Below are positions 17,680 to 27,876 of a stretch of DNA of 30,090 nucleotides, in pieces. The stretch is taken from NCBI GenBank assembly GCA_003427395.1, contig BFEA01000109.1, forward strand, positions 944,479 to 974,568, given 5' to 3'. Each line of letters begins with the position of its first letter. Position 1 is the stretch's first letter. The translations under genes were made by a program, and so were the position numbers. Under the pieces are notes generated by a model. The model saw only the letters and a list, made by a program, of their open reading frames with translations, was not told where the DNA came from and did not search any database. The stretch comes from Chara braunii (lineage: Eukaryota > Streptophyta > Charophyceae > Charales > Characeae).

Positions 17680-18325
17680 TCCTCCTCCTTCTCCCACTCC
17701 TTCTCCCGCTCCTGCTCCTCCTCCTGCTCCTGCTCCGCCAAACAACGTGGCAAACATCCCGCCATAGCCATTTCCTACGAAGAAAAAAAAGAAAAAAGGC
17801 CCGGCACGTGGGTAGCCACAGAGAGAGAGAGGGAGAGAGACAGACTTCCCGCTGTTCCTCCATGACAACTTTGTCCTCCTCCCGTTCCTCCCGCTCCAAC
17901 TTCGTCCTCCTCCCGCTCCTTCTCCTGCGCCTCCTCCCGCTCCTCCTCCCTCTCCTTCTCCCGCTCTCCCTCCTGCTGCTCCTCCTGCTCTTCCCCCCAT
18001 TCCTCCTCCCGCTGCTCCTTCTCCCGCTCCTTCCGCTCCTCCTCCCTCTTCTTCCCCTGCTCCCCCTCCTGCTGCTCCTCCCGCTCCTCCTGCTCCTCCT
18101 CCTTCTCCCGCTGCTTCCCTTGCTCGTCTCCCCGTCCCTCCTTCCGCTGGTCCTTCTCCAGCTCCTCCTCCCGCTCCTCCTCCGTCTACTTCTCCCGCTC
18201 CCCCTCCTGCTGCTCCTCCTGCTCCTCCTGCTCCTCCTCCTCCCGCTGCTTCTCCTGCTCTTCCCCCCCTTCCTCCTCCCGCTCCTCCGCTCCTCCGCCC
18301 ACTCCTTCTCCCACTTCTCCCTCTC
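17680..18325. repeat. C/T-rich CTCCTCCCGCTCCTGCTC minisatellite
   Basis: Long succession of CTCCT, CCCGCTC and CTGCTC words on the plus strand; the minus strand is G/A-rich with many GGAGGAG runs that could form G-quadruplex or triplex structures. A non-repeat patch at about 17735-17875 interrupts it. Long frames (Leu/Pro on plus, Arg/Ser/Gly/Glu on minus) follow the triplet-like repeat and are not supported as genes. Confidence 0.85.
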
Positions 18326-18640
18326 CTGTGTCGCTTCATCTCTCTCTGTCTGTGCCAACCCCCTCGGCCCCCTGGCACCCGGCCCGGCCTCCCCTTGCCT
18401 GGGGGTCGCGTCCCCCAGTGTTCCGGCGCCGCTTCGCCCCCTCGCCCGCCAGCCCTCAGCAGTGTCAGCACGCTTCGACCCCCGGCCCGGCGCTTCCCCA
18501 TGCTTCGACCCCCAGAACCGGCCCAGCCATTCCCCCGCCCCATTGGTGTCCCGCTGGCCCTGTGCTGTTCCGGACCGGTTTCTGCTGGGGCCCACACGGG
18601 GCCCTTTGCATGCGTTAGTAGTATAGAGATCAATTTGCAT
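18326..18640. other. GC-rich stretch with a short direct repeat
   Basis: The phrase GCTTCGACCCCCGGCCCGG near 18472 and GCTTCGACCCCCAGAACCGG near 18502 repeat within about 30 bases. Frames are Pro/Ala/Ser-rich on the plus strand without recognisable domains. Confidence 0.4.
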
Positions 18641-18774
18641 TGCGCTCAATCAGGCAGCTCTTTCCATGTACTCTCCCGGCAGCCAGCAGGCACTGGTTCA
18701 ATTTGTTCGGGTGCAAAATATTTAGGTTCAGGAATTCATTGTTGCATTGGTTAGTAACTTGGTAGTTACTCATG

Positions 18775-18924
18775 ACTTCTCCGAAATTTCCTTGAATTTT
18801 CTTAGTTGATTCTCAGCCGAAGCCGGGTAATGACCCTGGTATTTCACATGTTTTGTATAATTCCAGATGGGACGCTGGGCCTGGTTTCCAGCACGTGCTG
18901 CTCCCCATGAATAGATTGGAGCAA

Positions 18925-18987
<63 letters not shown>
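18775..18987 (+). mobile_element. A-tailed retroposon with conserved stem-loop, copy B
   Basis: In order: a 5' module with TTCTCAGCCGAAGCCGGGTA and TGACCCTGGTATT, then GGGAC, the stem-loop at 18874-18892 (GCTGG/CCAGC, loop bases between), CTCCCCATGAATAGATTGGAG, and an uninterrupted A-tail of 59 bases at 18929-18987. The same 5' module and order recur at 28985-29118. The long pure A-tail suggests a young insertion. Confidence 0.8.
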
Positions 18988-18990
<3 letters not shown>

Positions 18991-19239
18991 CAGCAATTCA
19001 GGGTCTCGGCCATACTGCCGCTTGACAGGCAGGCTTGGAATGGTACTTGTCAATTCCTGCCGCATTTGCAGTCTGAGTGAGAGGGAGGACAGGGACTGTG
19101 GGTGGAGCACTGTGCAGTCTCTGGCTCTCTGGCTTGACTGGAAGTTTGCGAGTCCAACCGTCTCCAGGCCTTGGGCCTCTCTTCACCACGTGCCAGATGT
19201 GAAATCGGTGAGCATATTTTTCAGGCTTTCAGCTTCTTC

Positions 19240-19530
19240 TTCTTTTTTTTAAAAAAAGAAATGCCCCCTCCGGTGATAGTGGTGCTGGTAAGAGCAGACA
19301 CCACTAGCACCTTGGGAGAGGCTCCATCTATTGGTGGGGAGCATCACCTACTGGAGAACAGGTCCAGTGTCCCATATATAGAATGAATTTCAAGTATGTC
19401 AGAAAAAAAAGGAGAGAGAAACTCCTGCCAGCATTGATTGCCCTGGAATCCAGAGGATTGACTGAGCAGGATATTGGAAGAAGGGAGAGAACCTCTTCGC
19501 CCTGAACCAGGCGCCAGATACCTGCTGCTA
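19240..19530 (-). mobile_element. A-tailed retroposon with conserved stem-loop, copy C
   Basis: On the minus strand the stem-loop is at 19368-19350 with stem ACTGGA/TCCAGT, a compensatory change from the usual GCTGGA/TCCAGC. It is followed by CTCCCCACCAATAGATGGAG and an A-tract (T-run on the plus strand at about 19241-19250). The 5' end has the GGCGCCTGGTTCAGGGCGAA module near 19498-19518. Confidence 0.7.
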
Positions 19531-19883
19531 CAAACTAGTTCCTCCCAGGCTTTCAGCTTTTGCGGAAAGATACAAGATTATACTGCCAGGAGTTCGATTT
19601 GGCTAGAGGTGCAGTGAGTGTCCTTTTCTTTCGATGATGCTCATTCATTTTGTGTAGTGTTCGGTGCAACCGTCAAAATTAATGCTGGTCACGTTTGATT
19701 GGCCGTGCTGCTCTCGCTCTACAGGGGCGATGCTCCACTCGCACAGATTAGGAGGTACTGGCCGCCGATCTCCACTGTAGCTTTAGACAGCACGTCTTAA
19801 TCTTGGCAAGTGGGATCTTGCGGGATTCTTGCCCCTCGATGATTGGCTCCTATAATAATACCTTGTCAAACAGAACTGCCAAG

Positions 19884-19997
19884 TAAACCGTAGGCAGAGA
19901 GGGAGGGAGATGAGGACAACGAAAGAATGGCTGTGACGGACTGTTTTGTCAGAGTTTTGCCAACCCATCAGGAGGCTATATATATATATATATATAT
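19884..19997 (+). repeat. Dispersed repeat related to the 15.6-kb unit, ending in (TA)n
   Basis: GTAAACCGTAGGCAGAGAG, GAGGACAACGAAAG, GGCTGTGACGGACTGTTT and CCATCAGGAGGCT match, with substitutions, the reverse complement of about 15717-15810. A (TA)n tract at about 19977-19997 follows immediately. Confidence 0.6.
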
Positions 19998-20206
19998 TTA
20001 TTATTATATAATATAATGATATTGACATATACATCCATAAATGTATATATCGTCAAATAGATATGTATATAGCATGTGTGTGCTGACACTGTGCAATGTG
20101 GAGCATTGAATTTAGTCTCCCGGCTTATGAATGTGGTTCTCCCTTTTTCTTGTTCTTTTTTTGGACCAATGTGCTTCTCTCCTTTGGATGGGTGAGTGGT
20201 GCGAGT

Positions 20207-20360
20207 GGCTGGAGAATTTTCTAGAAACTGCAACTGCTGGGTGGGTGAGTGGCTGGAGAATTTTCTAGATAACTGCAACTGCTGGGTGGGTGAGTGGGTG
20301 AATTTTTTTTTTCTTTTTTTTTCCTAATGCTGGAGAATTTTATAGAAAGTGGAACTGGTT
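20207..20360. repeat. 44-bp tandem repeat
   Basis: GGCTGGAGAATTTTCTAGA followed by AACTGCAACTGCTGGGTGGG occurs at 20207 and 20251, with a diverged third copy starting near 20331 after a T-rich insertion. Confidence 0.75.
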
Positions 20361-20394
20361 TGTGGCGGCACTGCACACCCATCCACACCACACC

Positions 20395-20630
20395 TTTTTT
20401 TTTTTTTTTTTTCCTATTTAAACGGGCCCAGTGCCCAAGGCTGATATTAGTAATGGAAGATATTGAGGCCGGGGTCCTCACAGTCTACCCGGAGTAACAA
20501 AACCGAGATTGCTGAGAACCGGGCTCAGCGTCCCTTATGATGATGACCGAAATCGTAATGATGAAAAACGTAGAATCTGAAAGTTTCTAAGGTGCCGGAG
20601 CCATTACCCGGCTTTGCTAGGCTACTCGGA
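20395..20630 (-). mobile_element. A-tailed retroposon with conserved stem-loop, copy D
   Basis: On the minus strand: AGCAAAGCCGGGTAATGGC module, then AGGGAC, the stem-loop at 20529-20511 with stem GCTGAG/CTCAGC and loop CCCGGTT, then diverged sequence containing a second partial GGGCACTGGGCCCG block, and an A-tail of about 17 (T-run on the plus strand at 20395-20412). The stem is fully paired but differs from other copies at one pair. Confidence 0.65.
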
Positions 20631-20769
20631 AATTTACTTTGACAAACTTCAAGAAAATCCGTCTGCTACAACTGAAAACGCCACCACAGAAGTCCACTAA
20701 TGCTCAGAGATCTACGAGTCCCTAGCAACCCATCTGAGTTTTCCAACACTGACAAAACTCGCTGCTGAG

Positions 20770-21840
20770 CTCTTCCAGGTCTCACACCCCCACCCTGCTG
20801 GGTTACAGGGTGACACGACTCACCCCAACTCCGACCAGCGTTGTCCCAGCAGCAACCCTTGGTTGTCCCTTAGAATGCCCCCCCAAAGCATCCCCAGATC
20901 TCTCTACCAAGCCTCACGCTCCTGCATCCGCAGGTTACAGGGCAATGCCCCAGCACCGGCCAGCGTCGTTCTGACATCGAACACTCCGCAGGTCACTGAA
21001 TACATAAGTACTGAATCATCTCAGCTGGGTTATTAGAAGTCCCCAGATTCCTAAAACACTCTTAAGACCCTTGTTGGTAACCAAGCAAACCAGCAGACCT
21101 TTAGATCTAGACTCCTAAGGTAATTTCTAGCCTTCCTTTCCCCGGGACATACTTACTCAGGGACAGTACCAACCATACTAACATCACCCATAGCTAATCT
21201 CTTCTCGCCACTACGCAGCCCCCCCCGATTCGCCACTGGCTTGCCTTCCACCCTCGGCAAACCCCAGATCTCTCTACAACGCCTCATACTCCTGCGAATT
21301 GCAGGTCACAGGCCGACGCCCCAGCTCCGACCAGCGTCGTTCTGGCATCGGCAAAACAGGGGCACAGAACAAAAAAGCTATGCGGATGTCAGTCCCCTTG
21401 TGACCCTCTCTGAACTCCTACACCCCAGTTGCAAGTAAGGGCTAAAAACTACCAAGGATCCAGAACCAGAGAACATTAGTAAGGACTGCACAAATAAACA
21501 ACCACCCACTCTCCCCGTAACTATTGAAGAAAACTACAGGTCTCGTGTTCAGTCCTCAAACTACACACGGCTGGTCTCATACCCTCCCATGCTAGAGTTA
21601 CAGGACCCCACCAAGCCCCAGTACCGACCAACCTAGCGAAGATGGTGAGGAGTGCCTTCCTCCCTCGACAACTCCCCATAGCCGCACGCCCCAAACGGTG
21701 ACAGGGATACACCCCAGCTACAGCCACGTCGAAAGTGCTGGTTCTATCTTCCTCCCTTGACAGACCTCCCCAAGCCTCATGCTCCTCTCCGGGTCACAGA
21801 GCAAAAACACTCCAGCACCGGCCTGCGTCGTCCCAGCCCC
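20770..21840. repeat. Degenerate long-unit tandem array
   Basis: The ordered blocks CCAGATCTCTCTAC.A.GCCTCA, GCAGGT.ACAGG, GCCCCAGC.CC and GACCAGCGTCGTTCT recur near 20893-20980 and 21263-21345, with weaker copies near 20785-20850, 21590-21640 and 21775-21835. Unit spacing is irregular (about 110-370 bases), which indicates an old array with indels. No coding frame is supported. Confidence 0.55.
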
Positions 21841-21925
21841 TTCCTTCTGACCTACTAACAAAACCCACAGTCCCCCCTCGGTTGCCCCCCCTTCCCCCTC
21901 TTACCCCGCAGCCTTTGGTAAAACT

Positions 21926-21948
21926 TTTTTTTTTTTTTTTTTTTTTTA
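21926..21948. repeat. T homopolymer
   Basis: About 23 T; it may be the A-tail of a minus-strand retroposon, but the adjoining sequence lacks the family stem-loop. Confidence 0.9.
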
Positions 21949-22496
21949 ATGCTGTGGATGCCACTGGATGGTGAATACACTGGAAAAAAAAAAAAAACAC
22001 CACTGAATAGTGAAGAAGAGTGCTTCTCTCCCATTGCCTTCCCGACCACTGGCATGTGGGTCTCCAAAGGCTGTGCATTTGGTGATAATGTACTCTGAAG
22101 GAGATCCCTACATATCAGAACCCCATAAAATGAGTCAAAATCATCACAGAAAATGCCGAAATGGATTTTCATAGGTTGTCTGTGAAATCTGCAGGCTAAT
22201 GAAGCGACGTCAGGCATCAGGCGTCAGGCATCAGGCATCAGCATCACCAGCCATGCCACTTGCGAGGTACCCCCCTCTTGCTGAGTGCATGCGTACTACG
22301 AAGTAGTGTGTCGGTATTATCATGGCTGTGATAGGCTTCCTTCCGTCTGACTCCGAAAATAACACAAGTGGCTTATCGACGGCCGCAGCAGACTTTTCGG
22401 TTTCAGTTCTTGCCATTCCATCAAGGAGGGCAATGGCCTTTAGGTATCATTACCGATGCCAAGCGGGCGCCAGGTCATTCCAAATTATTTTCTTCA

Positions 22497-22594
22497 TCTG
22501 ATTCCGTCAAGATTTGAACTCAGGTCTCAGGTCTGTTTATCGAACAGCTCATGAGTGTACCATTCCATTCAGTCATATGTGCTAGGTGGGTTGT

Positions 22595-22600
<6 letters not shown>
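22497..22600 (-). mobile_element. tRNA-like (Ser/Leu type) SINE head or tRNA relic
   Basis: On the minus strand TGACTGAATGG at 22575-22565 resembles an A box, and AGTTCAAATCT at 22520-22510 matches nine of eleven B-box positions. Between them lie about 44 bases, including a possible anticodon arm and a longer variable region, like a type II tRNA. The cloverleaf cannot be closed cleanly. It adjoins a 28-base T-run at 22598-22625. Confidence 0.4.
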
Positions 22601-22625
<25 letters not shown>

Positions 22626-22628
<3 letters not shown>

Positions 22629-23020
22629 TAGGCTGCAATAACCCGTTCGTTATGCCTCATAACCTGTCTAAGGACCCAGGTCCGACAATGGCCTAGGCCG
22701 CAGCACGTAGGGGCAGGACCCCAAATGTTTGGATTCAGGGGCCCTGCGCCAGACAGTTGACCAAAAGTCAACTGTACACAGCCCTCAGTCAAAGTCACCG
22801 TGGACCCAGCCCAGGCCGCCGGTCAGACACACGCACTTGTTTGTATGCAGGTACCAAGACAGCATTCAGGCGAAGCGAAAGTCTGCAACTGTATGGGATC
22901 CAGGCCGTCGACTGCGAATCAATCTGAGCCACCGTGGTGTGAGACCTGAGGCAGGTCTACCCAGTCAAATGCTACATAAGACCCTGCCTCCAGGGAGTCA
23001 ACTTTCAGTCTTGCTATGCT
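22626..23020. other. No recognisable gene
   Basis: Mixed sequence. A small perfect hairpin, CAGTTGAC-caaaa-GTCAACTG, lies at about 22754-22774. The 106-codon plus-strand frame from 22729 has no recognised domain. Confidence 0.4.
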
Positions 23021-23021
23021 G

Positions 23022-23075
23022 CCTTGACGCTGGCTGGACGCTGGTTTGACGCTGGCTAGACGCTGGCTGTACGGT
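23022..23075. repeat. 11-12-bp minisatellite (GACGCTGGCTG)
   Basis: Four to five copies of GACGCTGG followed by CTG, TTT or CTA, in register. Confidence 0.8.
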
Positions 23076-23126
23076 GGCACTGTGGACGAGAACGCAAGAC
23101 TGCTAGTCTGCTGCTGCATGCTGGGT

Positions 23127-23177
23127 CACAAGTTTTAATTTCTGCCAAGCGACGCTTGGCAGAAATTAAAACTTGTG
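23127..23177. repeat. 51-bp perfect palindrome with 1-base centre
   Basis: The 25-base arm 23127-23151 (CACAAGTTTTAATTTCTGCC + AAGCG) is the exact reverse complement of 23153-23177, with a single A at 23152 between them. No mismatch occurs in either arm. Such a structure can extrude as a cruciform in DNA or a tight hairpin in RNA. Confidence 0.95.
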
Positions 23178-23329
23178 GCAAGCGTTATGATATTTCATTT
23201 CAACTGTGTGCACCGCCTTTACTTGCAGAAAAGGTGGAGTGCTGTTTCCTTCGAAAAGACCGTCTCGCCCTGCATATGCACATCAGCACTGTTATTCTAG
23301 TATATTGGAACCACCAGCACATTTCACAG

Positions 23330-23890
23330 CCATTTTTCCGCGGGCGCATAGATCCCCCGAGGAATTCATCGTTCCACTTACCCTCGGGGAAGAAATTGAA
23401 AAAAAAAAGTGAAAACATTTCCTTGGGGATTCCTTGGGGATTCCTTGGGGATTCCTCGGGCTACAGCCATTTCGACACGTTCCCCAAGGGACCTCCCGAG
23501 GTCCCTCGGAGGTCGAGCATCCGGAAGAATCGGGGCATCGACGGCAGCTCTCTCGACGACAATTTTCGACACAGCTGGTCCATTGCTGTTCCTGGCGGCC
23601 CGTCGACGGACATCTTCGGTCGGCAACGGTCGGTACGGACACACCTTGCCAACTTTCGAATTTGCGACGCCCACCCGAGCTGGACCAACGATGTCGGCAC
23701 GGACACACCTTGCTGGACCAACCTCGCCCTCCCCCTGCATCCGCTTGTCGATATATGAAACTGGCCGCAGAAGCCCCCGAGGAATCGTCCTCGGGGAACA
23801 ATTCCGAGGATGAGTGGAACGACGGCGCGAATTTCCTCGGGCAACGATGGGAGAATTTCCTCGGGCCCTGAGGACGGCCCGAGGAGTGTC
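23330..23890. repeat. CCCGAGGA / TCCTCGGG-rich element with inverted ends
   Basis: The words CCCCGAGGAATT, CCTCGGGG and TTCCTCGGG are scattered in both orientations. The left end (CCCCGAGGAATTCATCGTTCCACT near 23356-23380) is the imperfect reverse complement of the right part (AGTGGAACGACG..GCGAATTTCCTCGGG near 23813-23841). A 12-bp tandem repeat (ATTCCTTGGGG) lies at 23421-23460. Overlapping frames of 120-219 codons are open on both strands, because the sequence is GC-rich and stop-poor. This resembles a non-autonomous inverted-repeat transposon; I see no clear target duplication. Confidence 0.45.
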
Positions 23891-25060
23891 GAACGAGCCC
23901 CATACTCACACTAGCACACATTTTCATAAAGTTGTAAATTATAGGACACAAGGGCTACGTATTTTGCGTCTTCACGCAAATGGGCACGTAAATGTCAGCG
24001 GCTTGGATAGCCGTAGGGTTACATATTTTGCGGGAACCTCTGGAGGTCCTTGCAATTGCGTATTTCTTTTAGACCTGTTTCTTTCTGGAAACTAAAAAAA
24101 AAGAACTCAACGTTTGGTGGGCAGCTTTCGTAAGGGAAAAAAAAAAAAAACAGGAAAAAGGGATGGATTTTTATGCATCGTGCTGTGTGACCCCTCGGCC
24201 CGTATAATCGCATTCCTAGAGCAGGTCGAGACAGTGTCCTTTCTGTTTTGTGACATATACGGGTGTGCTGTGTGACTCGGAAGTGTCGTATAATCGTAAA
24301 TTGGCTCATTTTCGATTGTACGTGCTAGTGTCATTATGCCCTTAAAGGGGTTGTATACTATGTTTTCGGGTGTGTTTCCAGAATCCGACGCAATTCTTCG
24401 GGCTTTGTCTTTGGTGGGGTACAGGTGGGTGGTTTGCCTCGGTTAATTCATTTTCTTCTCAGAACTTGCATCTTCTTTTTGCAAAGTTCCAATTTACCCC
24501 CGCAATCTTTGTGGAATTCTTCTAGGAGATTTAGGATTTTGTGCGCCTTAGTGAGCGCGCTCGAAATTTCTTTTGAGTTCTTCTTTGAATTCACGGGTGT
24601 TTTGTCGGGATACTTTGTGACGAGTCCTTTCTTTTTTGTTCATAATTTTGGAGATGTCCTGGCAAGCCGGATGAAATTTTGTTGTTGGATGTTAGAATAG
24701 GAATCGACGCAGGATTTTGCATGCCTTAGCAAACGCATGTGGAATTTCTTTCCGAACTTTTCAATTTCAATTCGGTTGTGGGAATTAGGCGCAGTTTCAC
24801 TGACTTTTCACGTAGCTGTTTTGGTGCCTTTACGCTTTCCGCGAATGCGTTGCTGCGTGCACACTTCTGCATGCAATCTTTTATCGCGCACTCCGTCCTC
24901 CTCCTTCGCGCCTTCGCCGCTAAGCTGTCACTGTCTTCTTCTCCCTCCTTTTGCGCTCACTTCTTCTTCTTGATGTCGTTGAATCTTGGCCCCTCGTTAC
25001 GCCATCTCTTGTAACCTCCTTTCCCGCCTTCGTCTAAAATCTCGGAGGATCTTGTAAATC
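23891..25060. other. No recognisable gene; weak internal duplications
   Basis: Two diverged repeats are visible: GTGCTGTGTGAC..GG with GTATAATCG near 24180-24212 and 24268-24297, and AGGATTTTG.G.GCCTTAG..A.CGC near 24530 and 24710. Plus-strand frames of about 90 codons at 24425 and 24739 are Phe/Ser-rich with no domain I recognise. Confidence 0.4.
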
Positions 25061-25218
25061 CTCAAGTGACCCTAAAAGTCGGATGGCAGCATGTAGAGAG
25101 ACTCTGATTTTCACGTTTTATGATCTGATTGGCTACGATCACCTCTGCTGGATCAATGCGTTCGTAAGCCTTTGAGAATGAGTGTGAGAGATTTCCTTTC
25201 CCTTGGTGTATGATAAAT

Positions 25219-25346
25219 GATCTATATGGTCGCTCTCTATCCTTTGATGGTTGCTTAGATGAATGGGTATCTTTGACCCCTTGATCTATATGCTCACTCT
25301 CTATCCTTTGATGGTTGCTTAGATGAATGGGTATCTTTGATGCCTT
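25219..25346. repeat. 64-bp tandem duplication
   Basis: GATCTATATG followed by TCTCTATCCTTTGATGGTTG and CTTAGATGAATGGGTATC is repeated once exactly 64 bases later, with about four differences. Since 64 is not a multiple of three, the duplication would shift any coding frame, which argues against the 201-codon minus-strand frame that spans it (25062-25667). Confidence 0.9.
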
Positions 25347-25849
25347 GTGAATGCATGAACAGAAGTCATGGAGACAACAGCCAGGCTGCGCCCCTCCGAC
25401 TCTGATTCCTAGCTCTGTGAGACGCCTCGTCGGACCTTTGTCCATAGTCGAGATCCAGCATACACACCCACCCCTTTTCGGCCAGGAAAAAGACGTCGAC
25501 GAGACGAAGTTCAAAGGTACTTTTGAGATTAGGTCGTCGTTGCCCCAAAGTTTTGTCTCTGTCGGCTGATTCCCGACATTGCTCGTTGCTCCATAACCGG
25601 AACCGCACAGGAGCTTCCAGTTCCGACCTGGAACTCCACACTCAATTTTTCCTAAAATCCTTGGCACACCCCCATTGACGCTTTCCGGGCTCTTTCCGCA
25701 TTTTTGTCACTCCAAGAAGGAAAGCAGTGTAGGGCGTGAGGTTGAGTGTCACAGCTCCCCATTAGCAGTCTCATTCTTGTGGGTCAAAGCAGAGCTGGTA
25801 GATTGGGATGGATGGTTCTTCTTCTTCTTCTTCTTCTCCTTCTTCTCCG

Positions 25850-26165
25850 TCTTTTTTTGACATCGCTGGGAGGTGTCACAGGAGCTGATAAGATCACCCC
25901 CCTGTGGTACCCCTCTTCAGATGGCTCCGGTCTATTGGTGGGGAGCTGCACCTGCTGGAAAACGGGTCGAGCACCCCTTAAAGCACCAGTACCTGGGCAC
26001 CTGGGCTGCAGGCCTGACACCTCGAATTCCGGAAGCACGAAACGAAAACGTGACCGCCGATCCTATTTATCAACGGCAGGCCCAGTGTTTGAAGTTTCGG
26101 GCTCATTTTCTTGTGGCGACAAGTTTTGGACTGCAAGGCTGGGGCTGTGTACTAGTGGTTTAACA
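25850..26165 (-). mobile_element. A-tailed retroposon with stem-loop, copy E
   Basis: On the minus strand the 5' part (26165 to about 25980) matches the retroposon at 6394-6577. It is followed by the stem-loop block at 25972-25954 (GCTCGA/TCCAGC, one mismatch), CTCCCCACCAATAGACCGGAG, and a short A-rich end at about 25857-25851 next to a (GAA)n-like tract. It therefore links the 6.4-kb module with the stem-loop module in one element. Confidence 0.7.
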
Positions 26166-26237
26166 GAAAATACAGAGTATAGAATCATGGGTTGCTGACC
26201 ATTTTGCTCCGGTAGCCCAACCCCCGGAACTAAACCA

Positions 26238-26239
<2 letters not shown>

Positions 26240-26271
<32 letters not shown>

Positions 26272-26660
26272 TCTTTTAATTCCGGTGACATTCGATAGGA
26301 GTGATGATAAGTGTCCTACCTGACTTGCCGGGGGCTCCGGTCTATTGGTGGGGAGCGGCACCTGCTGGAAATCGGGTCCAGCGTCCCTTGATGTACAGTG
26401 AAAGAATGAAAGTGTAGCACATGCTGGGAACCGGGCCCAGTGTCCCACGTTTACAGCTACTGATGCTCTGATGCTATAGGTCGGTGACATTGATGATGAC
26501 GATGATACTGAAGATGCTAATGATGAAAATGACCGCTGGTCCATTGCCACCTGTACCTGCCCACCCTCAATTGAAGGGCTCGAGATAAAACAGTTATAAT
26601 CAGGTACTATTTGCAGTTGAACAGAACCTCTTCACCCTCTTCCGAGCGCCAGGTCTAACC
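26240..26660 (-). mobile_element. A-tailed retroposon with two stem-loop blocks, copy F
   Basis: On the minus strand: a GGCGCTCGGAAGAGGGTGAA module near 26654-26634, then a first stem-loop at 26441-26423 (ACTGGG/CCCAGC, one unpaired end), a second at 26382-26364 (GCTGGA/TCCAGC), CTCCCCACCAATAGACCGGAG, and an A-tail of about 31 (T-run at 26240-26270). The duplication of the stem-loop block is unusual. A GATGAT-rich simple tract lies at about 26485-26530. Confidence 0.75.
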
Positions 26661-27300
26661 ATAGTATCTAGTGCTGTGACTGCTGTCCCACTAAGCATGA
26701 CAAAACATGACATAAGATTCCACATTTTCTGCACATTTTCTGCAACACGACCTTGCTTGCTGTCTACAGTTTCTCATCCAAAACTAAAACCATGACCCAG
26801 GTACCATAGACAATGGATGTGGGGGAAAAGGGTCTGGGAATTCCAAAACAGGACGTAGGGGTATAGAAGGATCACATGTTGTCCACTCCCCAAATATAAG
26901 CTTATAATCCCTACTTATCTCTTCCTCCTCCTCTCCTGTAGCCCCATCCCACTGTATCTTTCCCAACTTCCCCCCCTGGATTCCTCCCAGCCAGCTGATA
27001 TTACCCAGCCCAGCCAAACTTTTGCCGCGTCCTGAATTCGTGGAGGACGTGGGCAGGCCTGGTAGAGGCTCGGTAGCCTCGACGCATGCGTGGCGGTCGC
27101 TCGTTTTGAAAATGGAAACGGGCAACCAGAGAACCAAAAAAAAAAAAGAAAAAAAAAAGTGAGAAAACGAAAGAAAATTTCTCCCTCTGAAAACGACGCG
27201 AGCAGGGGGCTGTTCCTCTCGGAGCGGCGCAAGTTCTGGCAACAGAGACGCTCAGTGTACAAGCAAAAAAGAAAATGACAGATACAGCACCATGCTGATG
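26661..27300. other. No recognisable gene
   Basis: Mixed sequence with an A-rich patch at about 27135-27180. Overlapping minus-strand frames of 101-152 codons at 26784-27306 have Phe-rich peptide from this patch and no domain I recognise. Confidence 0.4.
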
Positions 27301-27474
27301 CCTCATCCTACGCGGTCAGATTCGCTTGGGGCCTAGCTGCCCATCTATGAACATGGAAATATAGGGCCTCTCTCCACTACTCTCGACATGTGCAAAACGA
27401 AAGTGAATCTTCCGCCAGAACACGGAAAGATACACTGCCATGATTTTTATCTTTTGTGCATGTCGAGGCCCATA

Positions 27475-27876
27475 GGGCCTAGTTGCACTACTCGCCATCC
27501 GTCACATTTCGTGGCGGATGCGTGGAGAGTGAAAAATATGAGAATCGTGTCGAACTCGAGGCCTGGTTGCACGTACTCGCCACTAGATTTCTTTTTCGGA
27601 AAGGTTAAAAAAAAAATTCTCCCCGATGTCGACTCGTGAAGCCCTGCACTCTCCGGAAAGCTGTTTTGTGGCGAGGTCCGAAGACCACCCTCCACAAACC
27701 GCCGTGCACAGGCGGGGAAACTGAATTCACTCTCCACAACTTGTGTCGACGGTGTGGCGAGCCGTCTGACACATTTTGCATTCGCCAACTTTTTGCATTC
27801 GCCAAGTTTGGCGAGTAAGTGCAACCAGGCGCCTACTCGCCAAACTTGGCCAATGGCAAGTAGTGCAACTAGGCCC
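27475..27876. mobile_element. 402-bp MITE with 24-bp terminal inverted repeats (PIF/Harbinger-like)
   Basis: GGGCCTAGTTGCACTACTCG at 27475 onward (24 bases to 27498) matches the reverse complement of 27853-27876 with one difference. Both flanks carry ATA (27472-27474, 27877-27879), a possible 3-bp target duplication. GGGCC-type ends and a 3-bp duplication are typical of PIF/Harbinger MITEs, although their usual target is TAA or TTA. It has no transposase. Confidence 0.75.
27561..27830. mobile_element. Second, nested inverted-repeat MITE (270 bp)
   Basis: GCCTGGTTGCACGTACTCGC(C) at 27561-27581 is the reverse complement of 27810-27830 with one mismatch. These ends are themselves similar to the outer ends (shared CCT.GTTGCAC..ACTCGCC). 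It is either a related MITE inserted within the outer one or a duplicated terminus. Confidence 0.6.

Noticed and set aside
16758-18649. Frames of 300-619 codons on both strands
   Set aside because: They are drawn across 795 N bases and the (GA)n and CTCCT arrays; no real coding content.
23156-23951. 200- and 219-codon frames on opposite strands
   Set aside because: GC-rich, stop-poor inverted-repeat element; at least five frames are open at once.
25062-25667. 201-codon minus-strand frame
   Set aside because: It contains a 64-bp tandem duplication that shifts frame, so the reading frame is not preserved by selection; no domain recognised.
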